Source of the DNA: Oopsacas minuta
Lineage: Eukaryota; Porifera; Hexactinellida; Lyssacinosida; Leucopsacidae
Assembly (NCBI GenBank): GCA_024704765.1
Contig: JAKMXF010000300.1
Coordinates: forward strand, 186,001-250,000
Direction of reading: 5' to 3'
DNA length: 64,000 nucleotides
A program made the position numbers and the translations under genes. Below, piece by piece: positions 45,197 to 54,828 of the stretch (positions within the stretch are counted from its first letter, which is position 1; each line of letters opens with the position of its first letter). The notes under the pieces were generated by a model that saw only the letters and a program-made list of their open reading frames with translations, was not told the origin of the DNA and ran no database searches.

Positions 45197-45352
45197 ACAG
45201 TAAACTCCAGTTATATCGATATACCCGCTTAGATCAAAGTCTGAAATTGTACAGATATGGTCACAAACTGTCAAAGTAACATAAATGCCATCGGTTATAT
45301 CGAAGTATTTATCTTGGTCCCTTGAGCTTCGATATAACGAGAGTTGACTATA
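45197..45352. repeat. MITE-like element, ACAGTCAACTCC-end family
   Basis: It runs from ACAGTAAACTCCAGTTATAT to GATATAACGAGAGTTGACTA. The internal TGGTCACAAACTGTCAAAGT stretch also appears, complemented, in the copy just upstream, so the two lie as an inverted pair between Miro and VTI1A. Confidence 0.85.
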
Positions 45353-45535
45353 TTTGAATGATTCTGTTTTTGGCCAAGTCCATTGAAGAAATCAATTGTA
45401 GAAATATTCAGATCAGTTGAACTTTATTTTTTATTTGTATATTTTTCAATCCCATTTTGTAGAATGTATAGATACAACAATAGCAATATAATCTTTATAT
45501 GAAACTGTTAGAATAATATCATGTGCATCTAGCAA

Positions 45536-46198
45536 TTACTTATTACTCTGATCCACCCTACTTTTAATTATGATAAATAGAATGAGAACTAACAAACAAG
45601 CTAATACAATCACTCCGATAATAAGGATAAATCTGTTCTGATAAATACGTAGCTTCATTCGTGATAGAATTCGCGAGCTGGAAGATAAATCAGTACTGAC
45701 TCCCTTCATTCTGTCTAAGGAATGTTCAATTGTATCTCGTTGATCTCTGAGATCACTCATCACTTCCAAACCTATTTCTTCTGTCTGTACAACTATTCTC
45801 TGTCCACGTTCCAGATGTTTGGATGATTTGTCTAATATATCTTCGTTACCAAGAACAAGCCTCTTATGATCATCTGAAGTTGTAGAAATACCTGTACGCT
45901 GAAAACGAACTTCCCTTTCGTCTTTCTGCGCTTTTTCGAGCTCTTTTCGTAGCCTCGTTAATTCTACTTTGTATGTAGATATTCTCTTCTGTAGATCAGG
46001 TCTGAGTTCAGGCGAACATTCAAGCATTGTTATCTCCATTTGATCCACTAAATCTTTAGCATCTCCTAGACAACTCTCAACTTGTGCTACTACACTAGCT
46101 TTATCACTACCAGATAAGTCTTGTATACGGTTTATACGGATTGTAGCATCTGTTGTGGTAGTAGCGAATTGTTGCTCGTAGTTATCAAACAGTGACAT
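45536..46198 (-). CDS. VTI1A: Vesicle SNARE VTI1 (VTI1A-like)
   Basis: VTI1 is a Qb-SNARE for traffic among trans-Golgi, endosomes and lysosomes. The 220-residue protein has an N-terminal three-helix domain (about 1-100; FDNYEQQFA at the start, VESCLGDAKDLVDQME), a SNARE helix (about 125-190; HLERGQRIVVQTEEIGLEVM, with the zero-layer Gln in LRDQRDTI) and a C-terminal anchor (about 194-213). Wording such as LEAGYQIA-like ERGQRIVVQTEEIG slightly favours VTI1A over VTI1B. Single exon. Confidence 0.92.
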   Translation of the reverse strand: MSLFDNYEQQFATTTTDATIRINRIQDLSGSDKASVVAQVESCLGDAKDLVDQMEITMLECSPELRPDLQKRISTYKVELTRLRKELEKAQKDEREVRFQRTGISTTSDDHKRLVLGNEDILDKSSKHLERGQRIVVQTEEIGLEVMSDLRDQRDTIEHSLDRMKGVSTDLSSSSRILSRMKLRIYQNRFILIIGVIVLACLLVLILFIIIKSRVDQSNK

Positions 46199-46256
46199 TT
46201 ACTACTAAGATGGAATACATTGTTAATTCAATTAAATCATAATTCCATAAATAATG

Positions 46257-46378
46257 TACAGTCAACTCCAGTTATAACGGAATGCCCGCTTATATTAGAA
46301 GTCTTAAACTATCAAACACCTTAAAATCGCAATTATCGCGGTACCTTGAGCTTCGATTATAAACGTGAGTTGACTGTA
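46257..46378. repeat. MITE-like element, ACAGTCAACTCC-end family
   Basis: This is the best-preserved copy: TACAGTCAACTCCAGTTATA at the left and GAGTTGACTGTA at the right, with TA at both outer edges as expected for a TA target duplication. Between VTI1A and SMIM13. Confidence 0.88.
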
Positions 46379-46441
46379 TTTATAATAATATTTAAATTAT
46401 GAAGTATTATACAACTTCTATGTGATTATATTCAAGTGATG

Positions 46442-46696
46442 TTAGAAAGTAACATTTTGCCTTTTTCTTCTCGATAAACTTGTAAATTCAATCGGCTTAT
46501 CATTCCTCTCACGAACTTTAACTGGCGTTTCTCTGGACTGTGAATCAGCCTCTTGGCCTAATATTAATTCTCTGAGGAACGAGTATCGTGAAAAAAACAT
46601 CCTCCATAGAATATACCATCCCAAAACAAGGAATATCAAAGTAAACAGTAATCCAGTAATGATAATGAAAACTGTCTTGAAAATGTCAGCAAGCAT
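46442..46696 (-). CDS. SMIM13: Small integral membrane protein 13
   Basis: This 84-residue protein has one hydrophobic helix (about 8-32) and the signature GWYILWRMFFSRYSFLREL immediately after it, which matches SMIM13 almost position for position. The tail is polar and basic (SRRKRQ). The function of the family is unknown. The size is as expected for the family, and the good match makes this short frame credible. Single exon. Confidence 0.88.
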   Translation of the reverse strand: MLADIFKTVFIIITGLLFTLIFLVLGWYILWRMFFSRYSFLRELILGQEADSQSRETPVKVRERNDKPIEFTSLSRRKRQNVTF

Positions 46697-46828
46697 TCTA
46701 TTGACAATCCTAATAAATAAATAATAATTAGCAGATATATTTTAAAATGTACCTTTATGAAAATTGGGTAAAATCATGCAATTTTATACAAAAATGAGGC
46801 AAAACACGAAAAATGTAAAATAGTAAAA

Positions 46829-47671
46829 TTACAGTATTATCAACATATTGATCTTTGATTGTTGTGTTGATATTATCCTGTTTGTTTTATCAATTGCAAT
46901 TCCAACAACTCGCTCTTGAAACCCATATTTAGAACCAAATGTCTTTATAATTTCTCCATTCCGGCCAAATACCCTCACAAAACGATTCTCAACATCTGTA
47001 ATTAGCATGTTATCCCTCTGGTCGATATCAAAACTAAATGGTCTCCATATTTGACCATTCCTCCCTCTTGTAACAATTCTACTAATGAACTCTCCGTCTT
47101 TGCTAAAAAATCCTACACAAGGACTGAGATTATCCAGTACGATAATCATTTCTTTGTGTATTTTAATCGCGTGTGGCCAGTGTGTCTGTATCCGGCCTAA
47201 AACTACTGAAAAGAACGGTCGCTCTTGTGTTGTAACTAAAACTTGATTGCCAATACAATTAGCCACGTATATACTATCATCTTCGTCTACTGCTATACCC
47301 GTAGGGCCGTTCAGATAAATGTTACTACCTTCATAATATCGGTTTTTTATTTGTGTGATGTAATAACCCTCGATTGTAAATAGAATAATCGCGTTTGCAA
47401 ACGGATCAGTTATGAGAACGAACTGGTGATGAACGAAAATACATTTTGGTCCAATAAGCAAATAATTTATAATTTTAGTGAATTCAAACAAATATTCGCC
47501 TGTTTGTGTGAATACGTTCACGTTTTTCTTCTCTTTATCTACTATGTATATGTTTTGACTCTCAGGATCTGATGCTAAACATTGGGGTGTGAACAACTCC
47601 CCTTGGTCTCTTCCCTTTGAGATACATTTTATTTTGGGACGAGATATGGATTTGTATTCTCTTATAGACAT
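46829..47671 (-). CDS. NHL-repeat beta-propeller protein
   Basis: About five to six NHL-type blades are visible, for example QCLASDPESQNIYIVDKEKK, GPTGIAVDEDDSIYVANCIG and FSFDIDQRDNMLITDVENRF. The start REYKSISRPKI resembles the linker that precedes the propeller in TRIM/B-box NHL proteins, but no RING, B-box or coiled coil is present here. I start at the ATG giving MSIREYK (280 residues); the frame is open 11 more codons upstream to a non-ATG start. It may be a propeller-only member of a lineage-specific family, or an exon of a longer gene. Ligand and function are unknown. Confidence 0.75.
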   Translation of the reverse strand: MSIREYKSISRPKIKCISKGRDQGELFTPQCLASDPESQNIYIVDKEKKNVNVFTQTGEYLFEFTKIINYLLIGPKCIFVHHQFVLITDPFANAIILFTIEGYYITQIKNRYYEGSNIYLNGPTGIAVDEDDSIYVANCIGNQVLVTTQERPFFSVVLGRIQTHWPHAIKIHKEMIIVLDNLSPCVGFFSKDGEFISRIVTRGRNGQIWRPFSFDIDQRDNMLITDVENRFVRVFGRNGEIIKTFGSKYGFQERVVGIAIDKTNRIISTQQSKINMLIIL

Positions 47672-47921
47672 TTCATTTGGTAGAGTGCTGCTACACGAGT
47701 TCAACTTACAAAGGTAGGCCTCTGGAAGAATTACAAGCTAATAGATTATTAATGTATTTATACGTACACGAAAATTTACTACAAACTTTTGTGGGAGAAG
47801 TAGACTAATTATTTATTCGTATTATGTTACAACTTACAGAGATGAATTTATAATTTTATTCACCGCTAAAATTATTTTCAAATTAGTATTCAATTGTTTC
47901 TATTACCACACATTACTAGCT

Positions 47922-48569
47922 ATGGCTAGTTCAGATAATTTGACAGTTTCCGATCAACTCGAGATGATAACCTCGAAATACAAATCTATGAAATCACTAA
48001 ATTGTGAATGGAAGTTCGTTGGAGATTGGTTGAAATTTGGTATTCAACACTACTCAGATATCACAGGTACAGAGAGGACGTATGAATTAGTTCAAAGGAC
48101 AACTAGAACACATAGTAAAGGTGTTGATGGAGTTGATACGATTGCAATTAGAACCAATCCAGATGGACAAAAGACAATAATATTAGTTGCAGTGTATCGT
48201 GCTCCTGTGGGAAAATTGGTTCTTGAGTTTCCAGCTGGATTAGTTGATAAAGGAGAGGAGTTAGAACAATCTGCTCATAGAGAACTCAAAGAAGAAACAG
48301 GAGAGAGTGGTAAAATAATCGCAAAATCAAAACCAACATTTGCTGATCCTTGGAAAAGCGATGAAACTTCAGTAGCTTTCACCATGGAATTGAATGATAG
48401 CAAAAAAGGTACTAGCACGAAGTTAGATGAAGACGAATTTCTCTCAAAATTAGAAGTTCCATTTGATAATCTACTTGCTACGTTAGAAATGGCACAAGAT
48501 AAATTTGATCTTGGTGTTGAATCTAAACTCTATACATTTGCATTAGGATTACAACTAGCTAAATCATAA
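47922..48569 (+). CDS. NUDT5: ADP-sugar pyrophosphatase, Nudix family
   Basis: NUDT5 hydrolyses ADP-ribose and related ADP-sugars to AMP and sugar phosphate. The Nudix box is complete: GLVDKGEELEQSAHRELKEE plus TGE, at about residues 107-130, with the catalytic Glu residues in RELKEE. Before it, FPAGLVDKG matches the FPAGLID context of NUDT5. The C-terminus LYTFALGLQLAKS matches the LALALKHAN-like end. Length 215 residues as in the family (219). Single exon. Confidence 0.93.
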   Translation: MASSDNLTVSDQLEMITSKYKSMKSLNCEWKFVGDWLKFGIQHYSDITGTERTYELVQRTTRTHSKGVDGVDTIAIRTNPDGQKTIILVAVYRAPVGKLVLEFPAGLVDKGEELEQSAHRELKEETGESGKIIAKSKPTFADPWKSDETSVAFTMELNDSKKGTSTKLDEDEFLSKLEVPFDNLLATLEMAQDKFDLGVESKLYTFALGLQLAKS

Positions 48570-48589
48570 TATTAGCTGGTAGATATTTT

Positions 48590-48716
48590 CTTTGACTTCG
48601 TTATAATTAAGTGATTAGGACTCGTGTTTCATTTCATTGTAAGCGGCGTAAGGCCAATTACTTTCAAGCTACACAGGGAGTCAAGAATCACTTGTTATAA
48701 CGGGAATTTACTGCAT
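48590..48716. repeat. Worn MITE-like element between NUDT5 and DTL
   Basis: TTCGTTATAATTAAGTGATT near 48598 faces AATCACTTGTTATAACGGGA near 48689, and the right edge reads AATTTACTGCA, like a decayed TACAGT end. It occupies most of the NUDT5-DTL interval. Confidence 0.55.
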
Positions 48717-48746
48717 ATATTTGTCATCAATTAGATTATTATTTGC

Positions 48747-50291
48747 ATGTCACTTTTCACCAATATCAAACAAAGTAGGTTTGGTATTCCTCACACTTCT
48801 ATAGAGAATAGTAACGGTCTGATAGAGAAGCTAAACTCAAATATATCCCAAACTCATTCACTCACTAATGATGAAACAGGTCTCCCAACTTCACCAAATG
48901 CGGTTTGCTACTCGTATGATGATACAGGGTATATCTCAATTGGTAGTGAAGATGGAGAAGTAAACATTTACGATACACTTCATAATAAACCACTAATCGC
49001 ATGGTCTCCACACAAAAATGCCATACTAGATTTATTATGGGTTCCTTATGTGCCTAAGATAATCACTTGCTCAGTTGATAGAACTGTAATAGTATCAGAT
49101 GCGTGGAGAGGAAAATCTGAAGTATCGTTTGTAGGACATACGAATAGTGTACGGTGTGTAGATCTGAGTAGAGATAATCCTACTGCATTTGCTACAGGAG
49201 GGAGAGATGGCCAAGTAATGCTATGGGATATACGGTATGCAAGGAGAGAGTGTTGTGCTTTCCATCCAATTAATGTAATAGATTCGTTTAAGAAGGAAAC
49301 TACTGAGACTAAACATCATGTTAAAGTAACTTCAGTCAAGTTTATTGGAGATAGAAAGCTAGCTACATGTGCGGATGCTTCTGACGTCATAAAAGTATGG
49401 GACACACGACGTACGTATACGAACTACAAACGTGATCCGTTACCATGGCGCACTCTCCACCCAGCATTCAATCATGCTATAAATAGGGGTTACACATGTT
49501 TGTGTGCAGATGAAGGTTGTACTAGTCTGTATGCTAGTGAGATTAATGGAGTTATTAGAAGGTTTAGTTTGGATTTTAGCTCTAGCTGTGAACAAGGGAA
49601 TTATTATGGACATGAAGGGGGAAGTTTTTATATTCGAAGTTGTTTGAGTCCGGATGGGAAATGGTTGTTGTCTGGTTCTTTAGATGGTAAAGCGCATTTG
49701 TGGGATGTTACCAAGCCTGGTGATCATTTGTACACTTTGGAATGTGGAAGTTCTAGTGAGATTCTCTCAGTAGCATGGTCTCCTTTTAGTATTGACAACT
49801 TGGTGACGTGTTCTGATGGGGATATCACTTTTTGGAATATGAAAATTGTTCCAAAATCAGAGAAAGATAAATCATATAAAATCAAGAAGAATGAAGGAAA
49901 AGTAAAAAGAACGAGAATTCAAAGAAATGTTTATGATATGAACAAATTGAAATCCACTACTCTTGATAATTTCTTTACCAAACGCGAACGACAACCTGAT
50001 TCATTTGATTTATCATCTTCTCATATAATTGAAACACAAATAGATCAACTCAATGAAGCTGGAACACTATCTAGCTCTATGATAGAGGGGATGCAACATT
50101 TAACTGTAGAGAAACCACCAAATTCTGATACTATCAACACACTATCAGAACCTATAATTACCCAACAATCACTCACTAAACCGAAAGGAGAGAAAAGATA
50201 TTTACTGACAAATTATTTTCAACTGACTGGCAAGGGAATGAAGAGGAAACATTCAGAAGATAGCACAGATTTAGTATTGTTTGATACTTAG
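48747..50291 (+). CDS. DTL: Denticleless/CDT2, CRL4 substrate receptor
   Basis: CDT2 is the WD40 receptor by which CUL4-DDB1 destroys CDT1, p21 and SET8 when they are bound to PCNA. The 514-residue protein has a seven-bladed WD40 propeller (about 45-370), with DDB1-binding WDxR motifs WDIR (about residue 163) and WDTR (about 225). The blade KVWDTRRTYTNYKRDPLP matches CDT2's WDLRKNYTAYRQEP. The C-terminus is disordered and carries STTLDNFF (about 403-410) and a YLLTNYF stretch (about 485-491) followed by KRK, both resembling PCNA-binding PIP boxes. Shorter than vertebrate CDT2 (730). Single exon. Confidence 0.9.
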   Translation: MSLFTNIKQSRFGIPHTSIENSNGLIEKLNSNISQTHSLTNDETGLPTSPNAVCYSYDDTGYISIGSEDGEVNIYDTLHNKPLIAWSPHKNAILDLLWVPYVPKIITCSVDRTVIVSDAWRGKSEVSFVGHTNSVRCVDLSRDNPTAFATGGRDGQVMLWDIRYARRECCAFHPINVIDSFKKETTETKHHVKVTSVKFIGDRKLATCADASDVIKVWDTRRTYTNYKRDPLPWRTLHPAFNHAINRGYTCLCADEGCTSLYASEINGVIRRFSLDFSSSCEQGNYYGHEGGSFYIRSCLSPDGKWLLSGSLDGKAHLWDVTKPGDHLYTLECGSSSEILSVAWSPFSIDNLVTCSDGDITFWNMKIVPKSEKDKSYKIKKNEGKVKRTRIQRNVYDMNKLKSTTLDNFFTKRERQPDSFDLSSSHIIETQIDQLNEAGTLSSSMIEGMQHLTVEKPPNSDTINTLSEPIITQQSLTKPKGEKRYLLTNYFQLTGKGMKRKHSEDSTDLVLFDT

Positions 50292-50453
50292 AATGTTAGC
50301 CAAAATATCACTCAATTATTTATTTTCCAAGAATATATTTCAAAGTTATAGAAATAAGAGTTTATCATACAAATCTGTAAAATACATTAAAATCCATGGA
50401 ATGAGACAGCACTATCATCTTCAGTAATATTCTATAAAAATATAAAATATAGT

Positions 50454-51427
50454 TTAATTGTGTACAATCGAGTCAAAATGGTCAGGTTTACCTTCCCAAG
50501 CCCACATTCCATGATTAGGATGAGAAATGTTCATTCTTAGATACCAACTATCATTGTAAGGCCATTCTTTCTTTGTATTACAGTCTAGCATTAACATAAT
50601 GCAGTTACAGATGTAGACTATTGTCATTTCTGGACGATAACCTTCATACAGTATTTCAAGACACATGTGACCGTTGCTGTATATGTGAGGATGCATTGGT
50701 ACATGGCCTGGAATAAATGTAATCTAATGGGAGGTAATTGTAATACATTTATCAGCAAACTTGTTGATACTTATACTATCAACTCCTGTTATATCGCAAG
50801 GATCCCTATGATTGGGTATATCAACGTATCCGCTTCGATATAACGAGAATTGACTATACTTAAACTCACTGTAGGTGCTTTAGAGGGATAATTTTCATTG
50901 AAAATAATTTTTAGTTTGAACTTTTCGCCATTATAGATGGTTTCTAAATAAATATACTAATAATAATATTGATACGACGTAAATCATTTAAGATTATTAT
51001 TTCTAACTACTTACCAACTGCTCCATCCATATCCACAATCCATCTACAGAGACGATATGAATAAACTTTTTTCTGAAACACACATATTTACTTACTCTTT
51101 GAGGTTAGATCCATCGAATGAAGGGTCCATTCTCATGTTACTAGGTGCGTCCTCGGTTAAATGCTTCAATTCTCTAATTATTCGTTGTTTACCCTGTAGT
51201 TTACTAATATCCGTTACTTCTTTTGTACGTGCACTACTGGTCTGTTTATCTACGATAATCTGAAAAACAAATACGTAATTACATACACATCTATATTATC
51301 TATGTATTTTACTCATCAGAATTTTGCTTACCTCGATTGGAGTAGTTTCTTTTACGCTATCCCTGTTGTAGCATTTTGGCAGAGATTTAGACTTAGATTT
51401 TGTAGTTTTGGACTCTACACAACCCAT
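50454..51427 (-). CDS. UBE2W: UBE2W-like ubiquitin-conjugating enzyme A, with MGC N-terminus, five exons
   Basis: UBE2W attaches ubiquitin to protein N-termini. Exons by splice sites are 51332-51427, 51096-51259, 51015-51043, 50870-50943 and 50454-50723; phases agree and the product is 210 residues. The E2 fold shows EWIVDMDGAV, TIYNGEKFKLKIIF and HPHIYSNGHMCLEIL with the catalytic Cys. Compared with canonical UBE2W (151 residues) it has about 60 extra N-terminal residues beginning MGCVESKTTKSKSKS, which fits N-myristoylation at Gly2 plus palmitoylation at Cys3. The C-terminus is also longer (WEGKPDHFDSIVHN). Intron 4 holds a MITE. A related gene lies 437 bases upstream. Confidence 0.88.
50773..50857. 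repeat. MITE-like element in intron 4 of UBE2W-like A
   Basis: ACTATCAACTCCTGTTATAT at the left and TTCGATATAACGAGAATTGA at the right: a short (about 85 bases) copy of the ACAGTCAACTCC-end family, wholly within the intron 50724-50869. Confidence 0.8.
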
Positions 51428-51864
51428 CAGGAGTATAAATTAAAATTTAAGGCTAGATAATAATAACGAATAGCTATAAATTAAAGCTCGATACATTACG
51501 AGTATTGTATATGCCACGAACAACTGTAATCTACAGTTTTTCAATCGGAGTATAAATTATCCTCTCTGTGCTAATGCTGGAAAGAATTCAGGCCTAATAA
51601 CTGCAGTCGGTAAGTACCGTTATTATTCAGATATATATAATCTAGATTATGTATAATAGCATTACGTTAGTATATATTTTGGGGTAAATACTTATCTTAC
51701 TACTGGAAATGTTCTAATTATAAAACTATCATATTGATGCTAATTAAAAAGGTTTATTCATTCCCTGATACACTAATTTTTAACATGCATATGAAACATA
51801 TGAAAAGATAATGAGATTGAACAACAGTAGAATCTTTTCCTTGATGGAGTTTGAAGGGAAACTA
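51428..51864. other. Gene-free stretch between the two E2 genes
   Basis: AT-rich DNA with no reading frame or repeat that I can support. It should contain the promoter of UBE2W-like A. Confidence 0.5.
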
Positions 51865-52665
51865 TTAGTATTCATCTAAATGAGAAGAATTTGATCATAT
51901 AAACAGGAATTACAAAAAAATTTAAATGAATGTACTCACCTTCATATATCCACGAAGTGTTTTTCGGATTTCTGTCTACCCTTCTTAAGCTGTAATATGA
52001 ATCTCCTCGTGGCACAACCTTATTTTTATTCTTATTTAGCATCTGTGTAACACAGAGACAAATGTATACAATTGTCATTTCCGGTCGATACCCTGCATAT
52101 AATATTTCTAAGCAGATATGTCCATTACTGTATATGTGTGGATGTACAGGAACATGACCTGATACGAACTTGACCTATAAAGCAGGAATTACGTTTATAT
52201 GATATTTTGTGAGTATTTACTTAAGGCTTACAATAGGGGAAACTTGAGGATAATTATCTGTGAATTCAAATTGAAGTTTGAACTTTTCACCTTCATACAT
52301 TGTACCTTGTATACCATTCATGTTCACTGTCCACCTACAAAAAGTAATTTGTTATACGATCGATTTCTCCTAAATAGCTACAGTGGAACCTCGTTAATAC
52401 GAACTCCAACGGATGATCAATATGTGTTCGCTTCACGAGTAATAACAACTCATTGAAGGGACCTGATTTTGTGTAAATATTGGTTCGTCTTATCTGGAAA
52501 TTCTTATTAACGAAGTTCCACTGTAATTTCTTACTTGAAAATATTGGAGTCATCCAAGTTCTCTAAGTTTATATGAGCAGGAGCAGAATTGATGAAATAT
52601 TTGAGTTCGTGATTTATCCTAGACGCTCCTGACAAACCACTTGCTGGGAAATCTATTTGTGCCAT
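51865..52665 (-). CDS. UBE2W: UBE2W-like ubiquitin-conjugating enzyme B, four exons
   Basis: Exons by splice sites are 52535-52665, 52232-52334, 51940-52174 and a final 11-base exon at 51865-51875; phases agree and give 159 residues, close to canonical UBE2W. The start MAQIDFPASG has no acylation signal. The fold shows KWTVNMNGIQ, TMYEGEKFKLQFEF, HPHIYSNGHICLEIL (catalytic Cys) and NPKNTSWIYE. It ends in acidic DEY where UBE2W has an HDDTC-like end. Intron 1 holds a MITE. Both copies share LEILY-x-GYRPEMTIVYIC, so they are tandem duplicates. This is the more canonical copy. Confidence 0.87.
52379..52525. repeat. MITE-like element in intron 1 of UBE2W-like B
   Basis: TACAGTGGAACCTCGTTAAT at the left faces the complement of TACAGTGGAACTTCGTTAAT at the right; both arms start with TA. 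It lies inside the intron 52335-52534 and takes up most of it. Confidence 0.85.
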
Positions 52666-52777
52666 ATTATTCTCACAATTAAATTCTACTATTAGGGTTT
52701 ATATATCATTTCTGTGTGTTGTATAGAGATGATATGAATATTACGCAATTCAGTGTTAATATTAGTCACGTATTTTA

Positions 52778-52848
52778 TGCTAACTTATTTATACTCATTC
52801 AATCTTTTTTGCTAACTTATTTATATTCATTCAACTTTTTTTGCTAAT
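52778..52848. repeat. Tandem repeat, 32-bp unit, about two copies
   Basis: TGCTAACTTATTTATACTCA and the rest of its 32-base unit occurs at 52778 and 52810, with a partial third start at 52842. The rest of 52666-53424 is gene-free and includes a fragment near 52975 (GTAGAACCTCTACAA) that resembles an element end. Confidence 0.75.
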
Positions 52849-53424
52849 TTGTAATGCTCTAGTTTCACTACGTTATGTCGTTCAAACTGCCCTTTTGTCC
52901 TGTAGCAAACTGTCCGTGAGGCAGTGTAATAGTAGCGAAGCGTCCATATCAATACAATCTTCATAAGTATAGTAGAACCTCTACAAGTGGGAGGTTGGAC
53001 GACGAATCTCCTGATAACCCCCCCCACCATTCCCCATTTATACTTTCAGTACAAATGGCCTTTAAACAGAGATTTTTGGGTCAAAACTCCATATATTCTA
53101 TATAATTTCATATACAGGGTTGAATCATTATTGTGAGGAGTGAGGACACATATTGTATTCAGCTATTACAAGTCCATTGTGTTCTATTTCCATATTTTTT
53201 ACTGTGTAATCACAATTATTCAGCTTAGAGTAGGCACAGTATACTGATATCCTGTTTCTAAAAGATTGTTGATCAGGGTATATAGATAATGTTTGCATTT
53301 CAACTTGTCGAAACCTTTGTAGTATATGTACCTATTCACACTCAATAATGCATATTATCTGTAAACAGTTGAAATTGCAATCAACACTCAATTAATTTCC
53401 CAGAATTGGTCTTATGGTATATTC

Positions 53425-54612
53425 ATGATCGGAAAAAGTGGAAGATTATTTTCCTTTCGGAAGTTATATTGCTGTATATTTGCCATTTTTTTAATTTTAA
53501 GTGTCTTGTTGGTCATTTTACATATTCAATTCAGTCCATACAATTATAATTTGGCTACGATTCAGAAACATTATGAGGAAGAAACAGTTCAAAACGTGGC
53601 ATTAATCAAAGTTCATAAAGCAGCAAGTTCTACACTAGCTAATATCCTATTTCGCTATGGATTAGCAAATAATCTCACGTTTCTTTTACCTAAGAATGAA
53701 GAGCTTGCACAATTTTGGCCATACCCTATTACGTCATCAAACGTCATTCAAAACTGTCAGGATAAATTCAATATACTAAATGTTCATACTATATTCTCGG
53801 GACGAAGTAATATTAATTTATTCATGCTTTCTACTACCAAAATAATTGCCATTCTAAGACATCCAGCTACACAATTGAAATCTGGATTCAAATATTATGG
53901 AGTTTCGAGTATATACCCAGACGGAGCATTATCTTTCAATGAGTTTATTGATGATCCAGTTAGCCATCTTAAAAAGATGTATGAACTTAAAAATTTGTTA
54001 TGGAATGGTATGTCAGTTGACCTTGGATTAATGAACAATAAAAATATTCCATGGCTCATAACGAAGAGTGATATTATTTCTAATCACGTCCTGAGAACGT
54101 ATGTTTATGACTTTTTGACGTCGATAGAAGAATCAATTGATTTGATGCTTATATCAGAATATTTTGAGGAATCTCTAGTTCTTTTGAAGAGATTATTAAA
54201 TTGGAATTTGGAAGATATGGCATTTTTCTCGCTAAATAAAGCGGTGGAATCTGTCACGATTGACCAGTTTACAGATGCTGAGATGGACAAGATTATTGAA
54301 TGGAATTTTATCGATTATTTGCTGTACACACGAATGCTAAACAAACTTTTTCAACAAATATATTATTCTGATGTTGACATAAACAAAGATGTTATAGAGT
54401 TAAAATCAATAAATTCTTACTTCAAAGAATATTGTCTAGCGGAAGTTAAGATGGATCCAAGGTTATACGGAGCTGTCCCGATTCTAGGTTACAAATTGAA
54501 TAGAGAAGGGGAAATGGTTGAGAAATGCAAACTGATGACTACTACTGAACTGAAGAATATACGTGAAGCAAGGGCACATATGAAAGAGTTATGTAAATCT
54601 GGAACAGAATAA
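53425..54612 (+). CDS. Galactose-3-O-sulfotransferase family protein
   Basis: Members of the GAL3ST family transfer sulfate from PAPS to galactose of glycolipids or glycans in the Golgi. The 395-residue type II protein has a short basic N-terminus, a signal anchor (about 15-35) and a lumenal domain. The PAPS 5'-phosphosulfate loop is VALIKVHKAASSTLANIL (about 58-75); the 3'-phosphate region is IIAILRHPATQLKSGF (about 145-160). FRYGLANNLTFLLP, DLGL and LVLLKRLLNWNLEDM also match the family. The exact acceptor cannot be told. Single exon. Confidence 0.88.
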   Translation: MIGKSGRLFSFRKLYCCIFAIFLILSVLLVILHIQFSPYNYNLATIQKHYEEETVQNVALIKVHKAASSTLANILFRYGLANNLTFLLPKNEELAQFWPYPITSSNVIQNCQDKFNILNVHTIFSGRSNINLFMLSTTKIIAILRHPATQLKSGFKYYGVSSIYPDGALSFNEFIDDPVSHLKKMYELKNLLWNGMSVDLGLMNNKNIPWLITKSDIISNHVLRTYVYDFLTSIEESIDLMLISEYFEESLVLLKRLLNWNLEDMAFFSLNKAVESVTIDQFTDAEMDKIIEWNFIDYLLYTRMLNKLFQQIYYSDVDINKDVIELKSINSYFKEYCLAEVKMDPRLYGAVPILGYKLNREGEMVEKCKLMTTTELKNIREARAHMKELCKSGTE

Positions 54613-54721
54613 TATAATATTAGTCGTGTTGAGTCCAGATATATTATTGTAAACAACATTTCATAAATACTTCACTTTGGGGGACATAAAGTAAGCAGAT
54701 TTAAAGATTATGAGTTTATGT

Positions 54722-54797
54722 ACTCGAGGCCGTAGGCCCGAGTGTGGACACAAAGTGTTCGCAACCGCGTAACGCGAGCAAGCGAAGCGCGCTTGTT
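54722..54797. repeat. Array of four short GC-rich hairpins
   Basis: Four adjacent small hairpins: CTCGAGGCC/GGCCCGAG (loop GTA), GGACAC/GTGTTC (loop AAA), CGCG/CGCG (loop TAA) and CAAGCG/CGCTTG (loop AAGCG). The array contrasts strongly with the AT-rich surroundings and is not coding. Confidence 0.7.
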
Positions 54798-54828
54798 AAT
54801 TAAAATATTTGAAAGTCAAACCTGTCAA

